64,000 bases of DNA from Micrococcales bacterium (GTDB lineage: Bacteria; Actinomycetota; Actinomycetes; Actinomycetales; Cellulomonadaceae). The DNA lies in the NCBI GenBank assembly GCA_014763765.1, contig JACXUT010000002.1, positions 1 to 64,000 of the forward strand, read 5' to 3'. Shown one piece after another: positions 55,435-63,845 of this stretch. Made by a program: the position numbers and the translations under genes. The stretch's first letter is position 1. Each line of letters begins with the position of its first letter. The notes below the pieces were generated by a model. The model ran no database searches. It saw only the letters and a list, made by a program, of their open reading frames with translations, and was not told the DNA's origin.

Positions 55435-56735
55435 GCGCCGCGGCCGCCGACGAGGACGTCGTGCTCGGCACCGTCGAGCAGGCGCTGGCCGAGCTGCGCG
55501 CGGGCCGGCCGGTGCTCGTCGCGGACTCCCCGGACCGCGAGAACGAGGCGGACGTGATCCTGGCCGCGGACCGGGCGACGCCCGAGTGGGTCGCCTGGAC
55601 CATCCGCCACTCCTCGGGCTACCTCTGCGCCCCGATGACCGGCGCCCGTGCCGACGCCCTCGACCTGCCGCTGATGGTCCCGCAGAGCCAGGACCCCCGG
55701 CGGACCGCGTACACCGTCACCGTCGACGCCGCGCACGGCGTCACGACGGGCATCTCCGCGGCCGACCGCACGCAGACGCTGCGCCTGCTGTCCGACCCGG
55801 CCTCGGGACGCGAGGACCTCATCCGGCCGGGGCACGTGCTGCCGCTGCGCGCGGTGCCGGGCGGCGTGCTGCACCGCGCGGGCCACACCGAGGCGGCGGT
55901 CGACCTGTGCCGGCTCGCGGGCGTCGAGCCGGTCGCCGCGATCGCCGAGCTGGTGAACGACGACGGCACGATGATGCGGCTCCCGCAGACCGCCGCCCTG
56001 GCGCGCGAGCACGGGCTCGTGGTGCTGACGATCGCCGACCTGATCGCCTGGCGCACCGCCCACGGGGACCTGCCGTCGGAGCCGGCGCCCGGTCCCGAGG
56101 CTGCGGCGACCGCGCCGGAGCGGCGGGTGCACCGGGCGCACACCGCCCGGCTGCCCACGCGGCACGGCGCGTTCACGGTGCACGCGTACCGCGACCTGCG
56201 CACCGGCGCCGAGCACGTGGCGCTCGTCGCGGCGACCGGCCTGGTCGAGCAGCCCGTGGTGCGGGTCCACTCCGAGTGCCTGACGGGGGACGCGTTCGGC
56301 TCCGAGCGGTGCGACTGCGGACCGCAGCTCGACGCGGCCCTGGAGCTCGCCGCCCGCGACGGCGGCGCCGTGGTGTACCTGCGCGGCCACGAGGGCCGGG
56401 GCATCGGCCTCGTCGCGAAGATCGGCGCCTACGCCCTGCAGGACGCGGGCCGGGACACGGTCGAGGCCAACCTCGACCTCGGCTGGCCCGCGGACCGGCG
56501 GGAGTACGGCGCCGCCGCGGCGATCCTCGAGGACCTGGGCGCCCGCCGCATCACCCTGCTGACCAACAACCCCGCGAAGGTCGCCGGGTTGACGGCGCAC
56601 GGCATCGAGGTCGCGGAGGTCCGCGGCCTGGAGGTCGGGCGCACCCCCCACAACGAGACCTACCTGCGCACCAAGGCCCGGGCGATGGGACACCTGCTGC
56701 CCGGCCTCGACCACACCCCGGAGGACCCACGATGA
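55431..56735 (+). CDS. ribBA: 3,4-DHBP synthase / GTP cyclohydrolase II
   Basis: 434 residues. RibB half (about 1-215): [45 protein letters not shown] and HTEAAVDL. RibA half (about 235-434): [18 protein letters not shown] with zinc Cys283, Cys294, Cys296, then [15 protein letters not shown] and NNPAKV. It feeds both branches of riboflavin synthesis from ribulose-5-P and GTP. GTG start in the ribE stop. Confidence 0.96.
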   Translation: MSAAAADEDVVLGTVEQALAELRAGRPVLVADSPDRENEADVILAADRATPEWVAWTIRHSSGYLCAPMTGARADALDLPLMVPQSQDPRRTAYTVTVDAAHGVTTGISAADRTQTLRLLSDPASGREDLIRPGHVLPLRAVPGGVLHRAGHTEAAVDLCRLAGVEPVAAIAELVNDDGTMMRLPQTAALAREHGLVVLTIADLIAWRTAHGDLPSEPAPGPEAAATAPERRVHRAHTARLPTRHGAFTVHAYRDLRTGAEHVALVAATGLVEQPVVRVHSECLTGDAFGSERCDCGPQLDAALELAARDGGAVVYLRGHEGRGIGLVAKIGAYALQDAGRDTVEANLDLGWPADRREYGAAAAILEDLGARRITLLTNNPAKVAGLTAHGIEVAEVRGLEVGRTPHNETYLRTKARAMGHLLPGLDHTPEDPR

Positions 56736-57202
56736 GCGGCAGCGGCGCACCCCAGATCACCACGGACGGCACCGGCCTGCGGGTCGTCGTCGTCGCGGCG
56801 TCCTGGCACACCACCGTCATGGACGGCCTGCTCGCGGGCGCGCGGCGGGCCCTGGCCGCGGCCCACGTCGAGGACGTGCGGGAGGTCCGCGTCCCGGGCA
56901 CGTTCGAGCTGCCCGTCGCGGCCGCCCGGGCGGCGCGCAGCGGGGAGGTGGACGCCGTGGTCGCGCTCGGCGTCGTGATCCGCGGCGGCACGCCGCACTT
57001 CGAGTACGTCTGCCAGGCCGCCACCTCGGGCCTCACCGACGTCGCCGTCACGACGGGCGTGCCCGTCGGCTTCGGGGTCCTCACGTGCGACGACGAGGCC
57101 CAGGCGCTCGACCGCGCCGGCCTGCCGGGGTCGCACGAGGACAAGGGCGCGGAGGCGGCCGAGGCGGCGGTGGCGACGGTCGTCGCCCTGCGCGCGCTGT
57201 GA
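56732..57202 (+). CDS. ribH: 6,7-Dimethyl-8-ribityllumazine synthase
   Basis: 156 residues. Conserved [47 protein letters not shown] with the catalytic His, and [17 protein letters not shown]. Forms the icosahedral or pentameric synthase that makes lumazine. Overlaps ribBA and the transporter gene by 4 bases each. Confidence 0.95.
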   Translation: MSGSGAPQITTDGTGLRVVVVAASWHTTVMDGLLAGARRALAAAHVEDVREVRVPGTFELPVAAARAARSGEVDAVVALGVVIRGGTPHFEYVCQAATSGLTDVAVTTGVPVGFGVLTCDDEAQALDRAGLPGSHEDKGAEAAEAAVATVVALRAL

Positions 57203-57897
57203 ACCTGCTCACCTGGCTGTTCGACGCGCAGCTCGTCGTCGCCGGTCACCCGGTGCTGTGGCGCGAGGTCGTCGGCAACCTGTTCGGCCTCGCGTCGGCG
57301 CTCGGCGGGCTGCGGCGGCGGATCTGGGCGTGGCCGGTCGGCATCGTCGGCAACGTTCTGCTCTTCACGGTGTTCCTCGGCGGCGTCTTCCACACCCCGC
57401 AGGCGCGCGACCTGTACGGGCAGGCCGGACGCCAGGTGTTCTTCGTCGCGGTGGCGGTGTACGGCTGGGTGCGGTGGTCCCGCACGCGGCGGGCGTCGCG
57501 CGAGCACGGTGCGCCGGACGCGCCGGCGGTCGTCCCGCGGTGGGCCGGGCGGTCCGGGTGGGTGCAGATCATCGGCATCGGTGTGGTCGGGACCGTGGTC
57601 TGCGCGCTCGTGTTCGACGCGCTCGGGTCGTGGGGCCCGTGGGCGGACGCCTGGATCTTCGTCGGCTCGCTGCTCGCCACGTACGGCATGGCCCGCGGCT
57701 GGATCGAGTTCTGGCTCATCTGGATCGCGGTGGACGCGGTGGGCGTGCCGCTGCTGCTCAGCGCCGGGTACTACCCCTCCGCGGTGCTGTACCTGGTCTA
57801 CGCGGGCGTGGTGCTGTCCGGGTTCGTCGTGTGGTGGCACGCCCGGCGCCGGGAGGCACCGCAGCAGGTGACCGCCGCGGCCGGCGTCGCGGGCTGA
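57199..57897 (+). CDS. PnuC-family transporter, probably riboflavin uptake (RibM/PnuX)
   Basis: 232 residues with about seven membrane helices. PnuC features: [52 protein letters not shown], and [19 protein letters not shown]. PnuC proteins carry nicotinamide riboside, but members inside FMN-controlled riboflavin operons of actinobacteria (RibM, PnuX) carry riboflavin. GTG start is fused to the ribH stop by 4 bases, so it is under the same riboswitch; that is the basis for the riboflavin assignment. Confidence 0.85.
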   Translation: MNLLTWLFDAQLVVAGHPVLWREVVGNLFGLASALGGLRRRIWAWPVGIVGNVLLFTVFLGGVFHTPQARDLYGQAGRQVFFVAVAVYGWVRWSRTRRASREHGAPDAPAVVPRWAGRSGWVQIIGIGVVGTVVCALVFDALGSWGPWADAWIFVGSLLATYGMARGWIEFWLIWIAVDAVGVPLLLSAGYYPSAVLYLVYAGVVLSGFVVWWHARRREAPQQVTAAAGVAG

Positions 57898-57971
57898 GGG
57901 GGCGCCCCCGGGCCGCGGGCGGCGGCCGTCCCGGGGAGCGGGCGCGGCGGGAGGGGCGCGCGGCGACCGTC

Positions 57972-57977
57972 TACCCT
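57972..57977 (+). promoter_or_regulatory. -10 box TACCCT, leaderless hisE
   Basis: TACCCT ends seven bases before the hisE GTG and no ribosome site lies between. Confidence 0.55.
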
Positions 57978-57984
57978 GACGGGC

Positions 57985-58248
57985 GTGAAGACGTTCGACG
58001 CGCTGTTCGCTGAGCTGACCGAGAAGGCGACCACCCGGCCCGCCGGCTCCGGGACCGTCCGGGAGCTCGACGCCGGGGTCCATGCGATCGGCAAGAAGAT
58101 CGTCGAGGAGGCGGCCGAGGTCTGGATGGCCGCGGAGCACGAGGGGGACGACCGCACCGCCGAGGAGATCTCCCAGCTCCTGTACCACCTGCAGGTGCTC
58201 ATGGTCGCGAAGGGCCTGACCCTCGACGACGTGTACGCGCACCTGTGA
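57985..58248 (+). CDS. hisE: Phosphoribosyl-ATP pyrophosphatase
   Basis: 87 residues. Helical MazG-like fold: [23 protein letters not shown] with metal-binding Glu pairs, and [28 protein letters not shown]. Second step of histidine synthesis. Paired with hisG 37 bases downstream, as in other actinobacteria. Confidence 0.95.
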   Translation: MKTFDALFAELTEKATTRPAGSGTVRELDAGVHAIGKKIVEEAAEVWMAAEHEGDDRTAEEISQLLYHLQVLMVAKGLTLDDVYAHL

Positions 58249-58285
58249 CCCGTCCCCGCCGCACCACCGACCTGAGGACCCCCCT

Positions 58286-59134
58286 GTGCTGAGGATCGCC
58301 GTCCCGAACAAGGGCTCGCTCGCCGAGCCCGCCGCCGAGATGCTGCGCGAGGCGGGCTACCGCCAGCGCCGCGACTCCCGCGAGCTCGTCCTGCCCGACG
58401 CCGACAACGGCGTCGAGTTCTTCTTCCTGCGCCCGCGCGACATCGCCGTGTACGTCGGCACCGGCACCGTCGACGTCGGCATCACCGGGCGCGACCTGCT
58501 GCTCGACTCCGGTTCGCCCGCCACGGAGCACCTGCCGCTCGGCTTCGCCCGCTCCACGTTCCGGTTCGCGACGCAGGCGGGCACGATGAACGACGTCCGC
58601 GAGGTCGCCGGCCGGCGCGTGGCGACGTCCTACCCGGTGCTCGTCGGGCAGTACCTCGCCTCGCAGGGCGTCGAGCCCGCCGAGGTCGTGCGGCTGGACG
58701 GCGCCGTCGAGACCGCGATCCGGCTGGGCGTGGCGGACGTCATCGCCGACGTGGTCGAGACGGGCACGACGCTGCGCGCCGCCGGGCTCGACGTGTTCGG
58801 CGCACCGATCCTCACCTCGGAGGCCGTCCTCGTGCGCCGCGCCGACGGCCCGGAGCCCGCGGGGCTCGACGTGCTGACCCGGCGGCTGCAGGGCGTGCTG
58901 ACCGCCCGCGAGTACGTCCTCATGGACTACGACGTCCCGCTGGAGCTGGTGGACCGGGCCGTCGCCGTGACCCCCGGCCTGGAGTCGCCGACGGTCTCCC
59001 CGCTCCACAACACCGACTGGGCGGCCGTGCGCGTCATGGTGCGGCGCAGCGAGACCAACAAGGTCATGGACGCCCTGTACGACGTGGGCGCGCGCGCGAT
59101 CCTCGTCACCTCGATCCACGCCTGCCGGCTGTAG
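58286..59134 (+). CDS. hisG: ATP phosphoribosyltransferase (long form)
   Basis: 282 residues, the long HisG with a C-terminal ACT-like domain for histidine feedback (about 210-282, [32 protein letters not shown]). N-terminal [31 protein letters not shown], and PRPP site [14 protein letters not shown]. First committed step of histidine synthesis. GTG start; no separate HisZ needed. Confidence 0.96.
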   Translation: MLRIAVPNKGSLAEPAAEMLREAGYRQRRDSRELVLPDADNGVEFFFLRPRDIAVYVGTGTVDVGITGRDLLLDSGSPATEHLPLGFARSTFRFATQAGTMNDVREVAGRRVATSYPVLVGQYLASQGVEPAEVVRLDGAVETAIRLGVADVIADVVETGTTLRAAGLDVFGAPILTSEAVLVRRADGPEPAGLDVLTRRLQGVLTAREYVLMDYDVPLELVDRAVAVTPGLESPTVSPLHNTDWAAVRVMVRRSETNKVMDALYDVGARAILVTSIHACRL

Positions 59135-59143
59135 GGCCGCGAC

Positions 59144-59641
59144 GTGCCGGGTGCGGGGGGCGACGGGACGGCGCCGGGCGGCGCGGGGGCCGGACGGGCG
59201 CTGGACGACGTGTTCCGGCCCCGGGCGGCGCGCTGGGTGACGACCGTGCTGGCGGTGGTCGTGGCCGCCGCCACGGTGCTGCTGCTCGTGCTGCTGCCCC
59301 GCACCGGCCTGGTCGGTCTCGGGGCGGGGGACCGGTTCGGGTTCGGGCTGCTCGGCGCCGCCATCGTCTGGTTCTGCTGGCGGCAGGCGACCGTGTCCGC
59401 CACCCCGACCCCCGAGGGCCTGCGGGTGCGCAACCTCGCCACCACGCGCACCGTCCCGTGGGCGCAGATCGTCTGGGTGCGGTTCGGTGAGGGCCGGCCG
59501 TGGGTGCAGCTCGACCTGGACGACGGCGACACGCTCGCGGTGATGGGCGTGCAGCGCGCCGACGGCGAGCTGGCGCAGCGCGAGGCGCGGCGCCTGGCGA
59601 CGCTGGTGGCGTCCCGGACGCGGACCGCGCGCGACGACTGA
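59144..59641 (+). CDS. Membrane protein with PH-like domain
   Basis: 165 residues, GTG 9 bases after hisG. Gly/Ala-rich N-terminus, two membrane helices (about 32-53 and 63-80), then a small PH-type barrel (PEGLRVRNLATTRTVPWAQIVWVRFGEGRPWVQLDLDDGDTLAVMGV). Members of this PH_6-like family sit beside hisG in many actinobacteria; role unknown. The reading end lies next to a degenerate repeat array and a convergent gene. Confidence 0.75.
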   Translation: MPGAGGDGTAPGGAGAGRALDDVFRPRAARWVTTVLAVVVAAATVLLLVLLPRTGLVGLGAGDRFGFGLLGAAIVWFCWRQATVSATPTPEGLRVRNLATTRTVPWAQIVWVRFGEGRPWVQLDLDDGDTLAVMGVQRADGELAQREARRLATLVASRTRTARDD

Positions 59642-59656
59642 CCTCGCGCTCGCCGG

Positions 59657-59740
59657 CCTGATCCGCCGACCTGACCCGTCGGGCCCGACCCGCCGGGCCT
59701 GACCCGCCGACCCGATCCGTCGGGCCTGCCCGTCCGGCGG
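59657..59740. repeat. Degenerate 13-14 bp tandem repeats between convergent genes
   Basis: Five units of the type CCTGACCCGCCGGG (59657-59669, 59670-59683, 59684-59697, 59698-59710, 59711-59724) and a decayed sixth fill the 104-base gap between the PH gene and the convergent DUF3866 gene. Units vary at two or three positions. Confidence 0.7.
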
Positions 59741-59745
59741 TCCCG

Positions 59746-61002
59746 TCAGGCCCGCGGCGCGGTCCCGTCGTCGCCGACCCCCCGCGCGAGCCGGGCGGCG
59801 TGCACCCCGGCCGCGGCGGCCGCGAGGAACGCCGCCGGGTCCTGGGCGAGGCCCCGGCCCATCGTGGAGAGCCGGACGGGCGAGGCGCCCAGCGCGGTGA
59901 GCAGGTCCGCGCCGGCCGGGACCTCGACCAGCCGGTGCCGACCGGCGGGGGCGCCCAGGGCGAGCGCCTGCTGCCGCACCCGCCGCCCGACCGCCGCGAG
60001 GTGGGCGCCCGGGTGCTCCTGGGGGTCCGGGACGGTGAGGCCCGCCGGCGTCTGCGCGGCGTCGGGGCCGGTGCCGTCCTCCGCCGGTGCCGCCGGCTCG
60101 AACACGGGCACCACGACGTCCGCCGGGGCCAGGGCCACGCGCCCGTACGCGGTCAGGGAGTGGTGCGACACGCCCAGGTGCCGCTCCCGGGCGTCGGCGC
60201 CCGAGACCCGCAGCGAGGCGACCGGCCGGCCGCCGAGCACGGCCGCGGCGTTCACGGCCTCCCCGGCGGCGACGCCCGAGAAGCCCCACCGCGTCCCGGT
60301 GCCGAGGTTGCCGGGCCCCTGCGCGACCACCACCACGTCGGCCCGCACGACGTGGCGGGCGGCGAGCAGGGCCGTGTGGACCGTGACGGCCTCGAGGTCG
60401 CCGCCGAACGCCTGCCCGGCCGTCAGGCACGAGGCGATCCAGCCGGCCTCCCGCAGGCCGGCCACCGCGCGCGAGAACCACGCCGGCAGCGCCCCGCCGT
60501 CGGACATGACGTACGCGACCCGCAGCGGCTCGCCGCCGTGGCCGCCGGTCAGCGCGTCGGCGTACCGGACCCCGGCGACGACCGCGGGCAGGGCGGAGTG
60601 CAGGTCGGCCACGACGACGGGGAGCCCCGCCAGGTCGTCGGCGTCCCGCAGCACCTCGTGGTGCGGCGACTCCTGGTCGTCGACGCCGAGCACCATGGCC
60701 TGCAGCGGGGTGTACCGGGCCTTCACCAGGTGCCCCGGGCCGGCCTGCGGGTCGGCGGGCAGCCGGCCGGGCGCGACGACCAGCGCGTACCCGCCGGTGC
60801 CGAGCCCCCGGGCGAGCGCGGAGACGTTCAGCAGCACGCGGTCCCCGGGCCCGGGCGAGCCGACCAGGGCGGGGTAGGCGAGCGCCCGCACCGACACCGG
60901 GTCGGGGCCGCTCACGCCGTCCTCGACGACGACGGACAGCTCCACGGCTCCCGGCCACGCGCGTCCGACCGACTCCACCACACCCGAGCGCCACGTGATC
61001 AC
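59746..61002 (-). CDS. DUF3866 family protein
   Basis: 418 residues, GTG start. Sequence such as LVKARYTPLQAMVLGVDDQESPHH, RVAYVMSDGGALPAWFSRAV, VVVAQGPGNLGTGTRWGFSGVAAGEAVNAA and RHLGVSHHSLTAYGRVAL matches the DUF3866 proteins found beside pafBC. No signal peptide or membrane helix; GxGxxG-like turns suggest nucleotide or cofactor binding but no function is known. Transcribed divergently from pafB with 33 bases between starts. Confidence 0.82.
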   Translation of the reverse strand: MITWRSGVVESVGRAWPGAVELSVVVEDGVSGPDPVSVRALAYPALVGSPGPGDRVLLNVSALARGLGTGGYALVVAPGRLPADPQAGPGHLVKARYTPLQAMVLGVDDQESPHHEVLRDADDLAGLPVVVADLHSALPAVVAGVRYADALTGGHGGEPLRVAYVMSDGGALPAWFSRAVAGLREAGWIASCLTAGQAFGGDLEAVTVHTALLAARHVVRADVVVVAQGPGNLGTGTRWGFSGVAAGEAVNAAAVLGGRPVASLRVSGADARERHLGVSHHSLTAYGRVALAPADVVVPVFEPAAPAEDGTGPDAAQTPAGLTVPDPQEHPGAHLAAVGRRVRQQALALGAPAGRHRLVEVPAGADLLTALGASPVRLSTMGRGLAQDPAAFLAAAAAGVHAARLARGVGDDGTAPRA

Positions 61003-61008
61003 CGGACC

Positions 61009-61028
61009 ACGCTACCGGCCACTACGGT
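61009..61028. promoter_or_regulatory. Back-to-back leaderless promoters for DUF3866 and pafB
   Basis: Minus strand: TAGCGT at 61009-61014 ends six bases before the DUF3866 GTG (61002). Plus strand: TACGGT at 61023-61028 ends seven bases before the pafB ATG (61036). The two -10 boxes are 8 bases apart, so each promoter's -35 region lies inside or beyond the opposite start site and both cannot be occupied together. Confidence 0.6.
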
Positions 61029-61035
61029 TGTGCCG

Positions 61036-62079
61036 ATGCCCGAACAGATCCAGCCCGCCGAGCGGCTGCTCAACCTCGTCATCGCCCTGGTGCACACCCC
61101 GGGCCGCATGACGAAGGAGCAGATCCGCCGCACCGTCGCGGGCTACGGCGACGCCGCGTCCGACGAGGCGTTCGAGCGGATGTTCGAGCGGGACAAGGAC
61201 ACGTTGCGCGAGCTCGGCATCCCCGTGACGACCGTGACCGCCGCGGGGCACGGCGACGACATCGGCTACCGGGTCGACCAGGACGCGTACGCCCTGCCGC
61301 CGCTGGAGCTGACGGCCGCCGAGCTCGGCGCGCTGTCGCTCGCGGCCGAGTTCTGGCAGGACCGCTCGGTGCGGGCGGACACGTCGCGGGCGCTGACCAA
61401 GCTGCGCGCGGTGGGCGCGGGCTCGGGCGCGACCGACCTCGCCGCGGGCCTGGTGCCGCGGGTGCGGGCCGGCGGCGACGCGTTCCGGCCCCTGCTCGAC
61501 GCCGTGCAGGCCCGGCAGCGGGTGCGGTTCACCTACCGCGCGGCGAACACGGGGGAGGTGCGCGAGCGTCTCGTCGAGCCGTGGCGGCTGGTGGCGCGCC
61601 GCGGCGGCTGGTTCCTGGTCGGCCGCGACGTCGACCGCGCGGCGCCCCGGTCGTACCGGCTGAGCCGCATCGAGGGCCGCGTGCGTGCGGACGGGGACGA
61701 CGGCGCGTTCGACCCGCCCGCGGCGCAGCAGATGGAGTCGGCCCTGCGGTCGTGGGACGCGGGGCAGGAGCGCACGGCGGTGCTGGCGCTGCGCCCGGAG
61801 CGGGCGGAGGCGCTGCGGGCGCGCGGCTCGGCCACGGTGCTGCCGGCCGACGCCGACCCGGCGCTGCGCGCGGTGGTCGCCGACCGCGACCTGGTGCGCG
61901 TGCCGTACCGCGCGACGTGGGAGCTCGCGGAGGAGGTCGCCGGGTACGGCGACGCGGTGCTGGTCGCGGACCCGCCGGCGCTGCGCGCGGCCGTGCTGCG
62001 GCTGCTGCGGAGCGCCGCGGCGCTGGCGGGACCGGACGCGGGTGCGGGACCCGGCACGGGGGAGGACGGACGTGGCTGA
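61036..62079 (+). CDS. pafB: WYL-domain transcriptional regulator PafB
   Basis: 347 residues. N-terminal winged HTH (RLLNLVIALVHTPGRMTKEQIRRTVAGY), a helical linker, then a WYL domain (RVRFTYRAANTGEVRERLVEPWRLVARRGGWFLVGRD) and a WCX tail (DRDLVRVPYRATWELAEEVAGYGDAV). With PafC it activates the LexA-independent DNA-damage response in mycobacteria, with the WYL domain thought to sense single-stranded DNA. Overlaps pafC by 8 bases. Confidence 0.93.
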   Translation: MPEQIQPAERLLNLVIALVHTPGRMTKEQIRRTVAGYGDAASDEAFERMFERDKDTLRELGIPVTTVTAAGHGDDIGYRVDQDAYALPPLELTAAELGALSLAAEFWQDRSVRADTSRALTKLRAVGAGSGATDLAAGLVPRVRAGGDAFRPLLDAVQARQRVRFTYRAANTGEVRERLVEPWRLVARRGGWFLVGRDVDRAAPRSYRLSRIEGRVRADGDDGAFDPPAAQQMESALRSWDAGQERTAVLALRPERAEALRARGSATVLPADADPALRAVVADRDLVRVPYRATWELAEEVAGYGDAVLVADPPALRAAVLRLLRSAAALAGPDAGAGPGTGEDGRG

Positions 62080-63052
62080 GCGGGCGAGCGAGCGGCTGCT
62101 GCGGCTGCTGGGGATGATCGGGTACCTGGACCGGCACGACGGCGTCCCCGTCGACCAGCTGGCCGAGCACTTCGGGGTGTCGTCGTCGCAGGTCATGGCG
62201 GACGTCGACACGCTGTGGATGAGCGGCACCCCCGGGTACTACCCGCACGACCTCATCGACTTCGACGCGGACTCCTACGACCGCGGCGAGATCCGGCTCA
62301 CCGAGTCGCGCGGCATGACGCAGCCGCTGCGGCTGGGCACGCGGGAGGCGGTGACCCTGCTGGCGGCCCTGAGCGCCATGGTCGCGGACCTCGGACCGAC
62401 GCTCGAGCCGGAGCACGCGGCGGTGCTGCGCTCGGCGCTCGACAAGCTGGCGGCCGCGACGGGGGAGGCGGCGAACGCGGTGGACGTGCGGCTGGCGGTC
62501 GACGGGCTGCCGGAGGTGGTCGCCGCGATCCGCACCGCGCTCGCCCGGGGCCGCCGGCTGCGCATCCGCTACGTGAACGCCTCCGACGTGACCAGCGACC
62601 GGGACGTCGACCCGCTGCGCCTGACCACGAGCGACGAGCGGTCGTACCTCCAGGCGTGGTGCCTGCGCGCGGGCGACGAGCGGCTGTTCCGGCTGGACCG
62701 CGTGATCGGCGCCGAGGTGCTCGACGTGCCGGCGGACCCGCACCCCGGCGCAGGGCGCGGCGCCACCGCGGAGTTCCGGCCCGACCCCACGGGCGACGTC
62801 GTCACGCTGCACCTGCGCAGCACCGGCCGCTGGGTGGCCGAGACCGTCCCGGTCGAGGAGGTCCGCAACCTCGCCGACGGCTCGTTCGAGGTCGACGTCC
62901 GGGTGGTCCAGCCCGCGTTCCTGCGCAACCTGCTGCTGCAGGCGGCGGACGACCTGCTGGGCGTGCGTCCGCCCGAGGTGGCGCGCGACGTCGCCGCCCG
63001 GGCGACCGAGGCGCTGGCGGCCTACGGGCCGCTGGCCGGCGCGGCGGGATAG
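62072..63052 (+). CDS. pafC: WYL-domain transcriptional regulator PafC
   Basis: 326 residues, GTG overlapping pafB. HTH (LLGMIGYLDRHDGVPVDQLAEHFGVSSSQVMADVDTL), WYL domain (RLRIRYVNASDVTSDRDVDPLRLTTSDERSYLQAWC) and WCX region (PVEEVRNLADGSFEVDVRVVQPAFLRNLLLQ). Acts as the partner of PafB; here both are separate proteins rather than fused. Stop overlaps the -10 box of the next gene. Confidence 0.93.
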   Translation: MAERASERLLRLLGMIGYLDRHDGVPVDQLAEHFGVSSSQVMADVDTLWMSGTPGYYPHDLIDFDADSYDRGEIRLTESRGMTQPLRLGTREAVTLLAALSAMVADLGPTLEPEHAAVLRSALDKLAAATGEAANAVDVRLAVDGLPEVVAAIRTALARGRRLRIRYVNASDVTSDRDVDPLRLTTSDERSYLQAWCLRAGDERLFRLDRVIGAEVLDVPADPHPGAGRGATAEFRPDPTGDVVTLHLRSTGRWVAETVPVEEVRNLADGSFEVDVRVVQPAFLRNLLLQAADDLLGVRPPEVARDVAARATEALAAYGPLAGAAG

Positions 63053-63055
63053 GTT
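63050..63055 (+). promoter_or_regulatory. -10 box TAGGTT before small membrane protein
   Basis: TAGGTT starts in the pafC stop codon and ends seven bases before the ATG at 63063; the mRNA is probably leaderless. Confidence 0.5.
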
Positions 63056-63062
63056 GGCCGCC

Positions 63063-63404
63063 ATGGTGTGGGTCGTCGTGTGGGTGGTGCTCGTCCTGGG
63101 CACGCTCGTGGGTGCGTTCCTGCTCGGGCGCGACCTGTGGCGCCGGGCCCGGGCGCTCGTGACGGAGCTCGAGCGCGCCTCGGCCGTGCTGGGCGAGCTC
63201 GCGGAGCACGCCTCGACGCTGGCCGAGCAGGCGCAGGAGGCCGAGCGCGCCGCCCGCGCGGCCCGGGAGGCGGTGCTGCTGCCCGAGCCCCGCGAGGCGC
63301 GGGCCCGCTGGTCGGTGCTGCGGGCAGAGGCCGCGGCCCGGCGGGAGCGACGGCGCGCCCGCGACCGCGCGGTGCGGGACACGTGGCGCGGCTACACGCG
63401 CTGA
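63063..63404 (+). CDS. Small membrane protein with coiled coil
   Basis: 113 residues from the ATG at 63063. One N-terminal membrane helix (about 2-24, VWVVVWVVLVLGTLVGAFLLG) then a long charged helix (LVTELERASAVLGELAEHASTLAEQAQEAERAARAARE) and a very basic end. Plan resembles DUF948 or cell-division accessory proteins, but no family is recognised. Lies between pafC and tatA. Confidence 0.65.
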   Translation: MVWVVVWVVLVLGTLVGAFLLGRDLWRRARALVTELERASAVLGELAEHASTLAEQAQEAERAARAAREAVLLPEPREARARWSVLRAEAAARRERRRARDRAVRDTWRGYTR

Positions 63405-63466
63405 CGGGCCGCTGACGACCCGGTGACGGACGGGTGCGCCCAGGGGTCGGGCCCGCGGGCGGACTG

Positions 63467-63472
63467 TAGACT
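63467..63472 (+). promoter_or_regulatory. -10 box TAGACT for tatA
   Basis: TAGACT lies 37 bases before the tatA ATG, which has its own AGGGAG ribosome site, so this mRNA has a short leader. Confidence 0.5.
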
Positions 63473-63508
63473 CACGTGACTGCTGATCCAGCACCAGGGA
63501 GTTCTGCC

Positions 63509-63838
63509 ATGGCGAGGCTCTTCGAGCATCCCGTTTCGATCCTCATCCTGATCCTCATCATCGTCCTGCTGTTCGGCTCCAAGCGGTTGCCGGACCTGGC
63601 GAGCGGGATCGGCAAGTCCCTGCGGATCTTCAAGCGCGAGGTGCGCGACCTGGCGGACGACGACGACAAGCCGGGCCGCGCCGACGCCACCGCGCAGCCG
63701 CCCGCCGCACCCGTCGTGACGCCTCCCGCCCCGGGCGCGGCCGGCACCCCGCTCACGCCCCCGGTGGTCACGCCGCCGCCCGCGACGTCGGCGTCCGGCA
63801 CCACCGCGGAGCCGGGGACCACCGACCCGCGCCCCTGA
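63509..63838 (+). CDS. tatA: Twin-arginine translocase subunit TatA
   Basis: 109 residues. Membrane helix ILILILIIVLLFGSKRLPDLASGIGKSLRIFKRE with the FGSKRLP hinge, then an amphipathic helix and a Pro/Thr/Ala-rich cytoplasmic tail (about 55-109). TatA polymers form the pore for folded proteins. The helix is a Tat A-type rather than B-type. tatC follows after 7 bases. Confidence 0.93.
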   Translation: MARLFEHPVSILILILIIVLLFGSKRLPDLASGIGKSLRIFKREVRDLADDDDKPGRADATAQPPAAPVVTPPAPGAAGTPLTPPVVTPPPATSASGTTAEPGTTDPRP

Positions 63839-63845
63839 CGCCCCC

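Noticed and set aside
58199..60994. 931-residue minus-strand frame over hisG and DUF3866
   Set aside because: Low-complexity shadow; hisG lies on the other strand and DUF3866 is in a different minus-strand frame.
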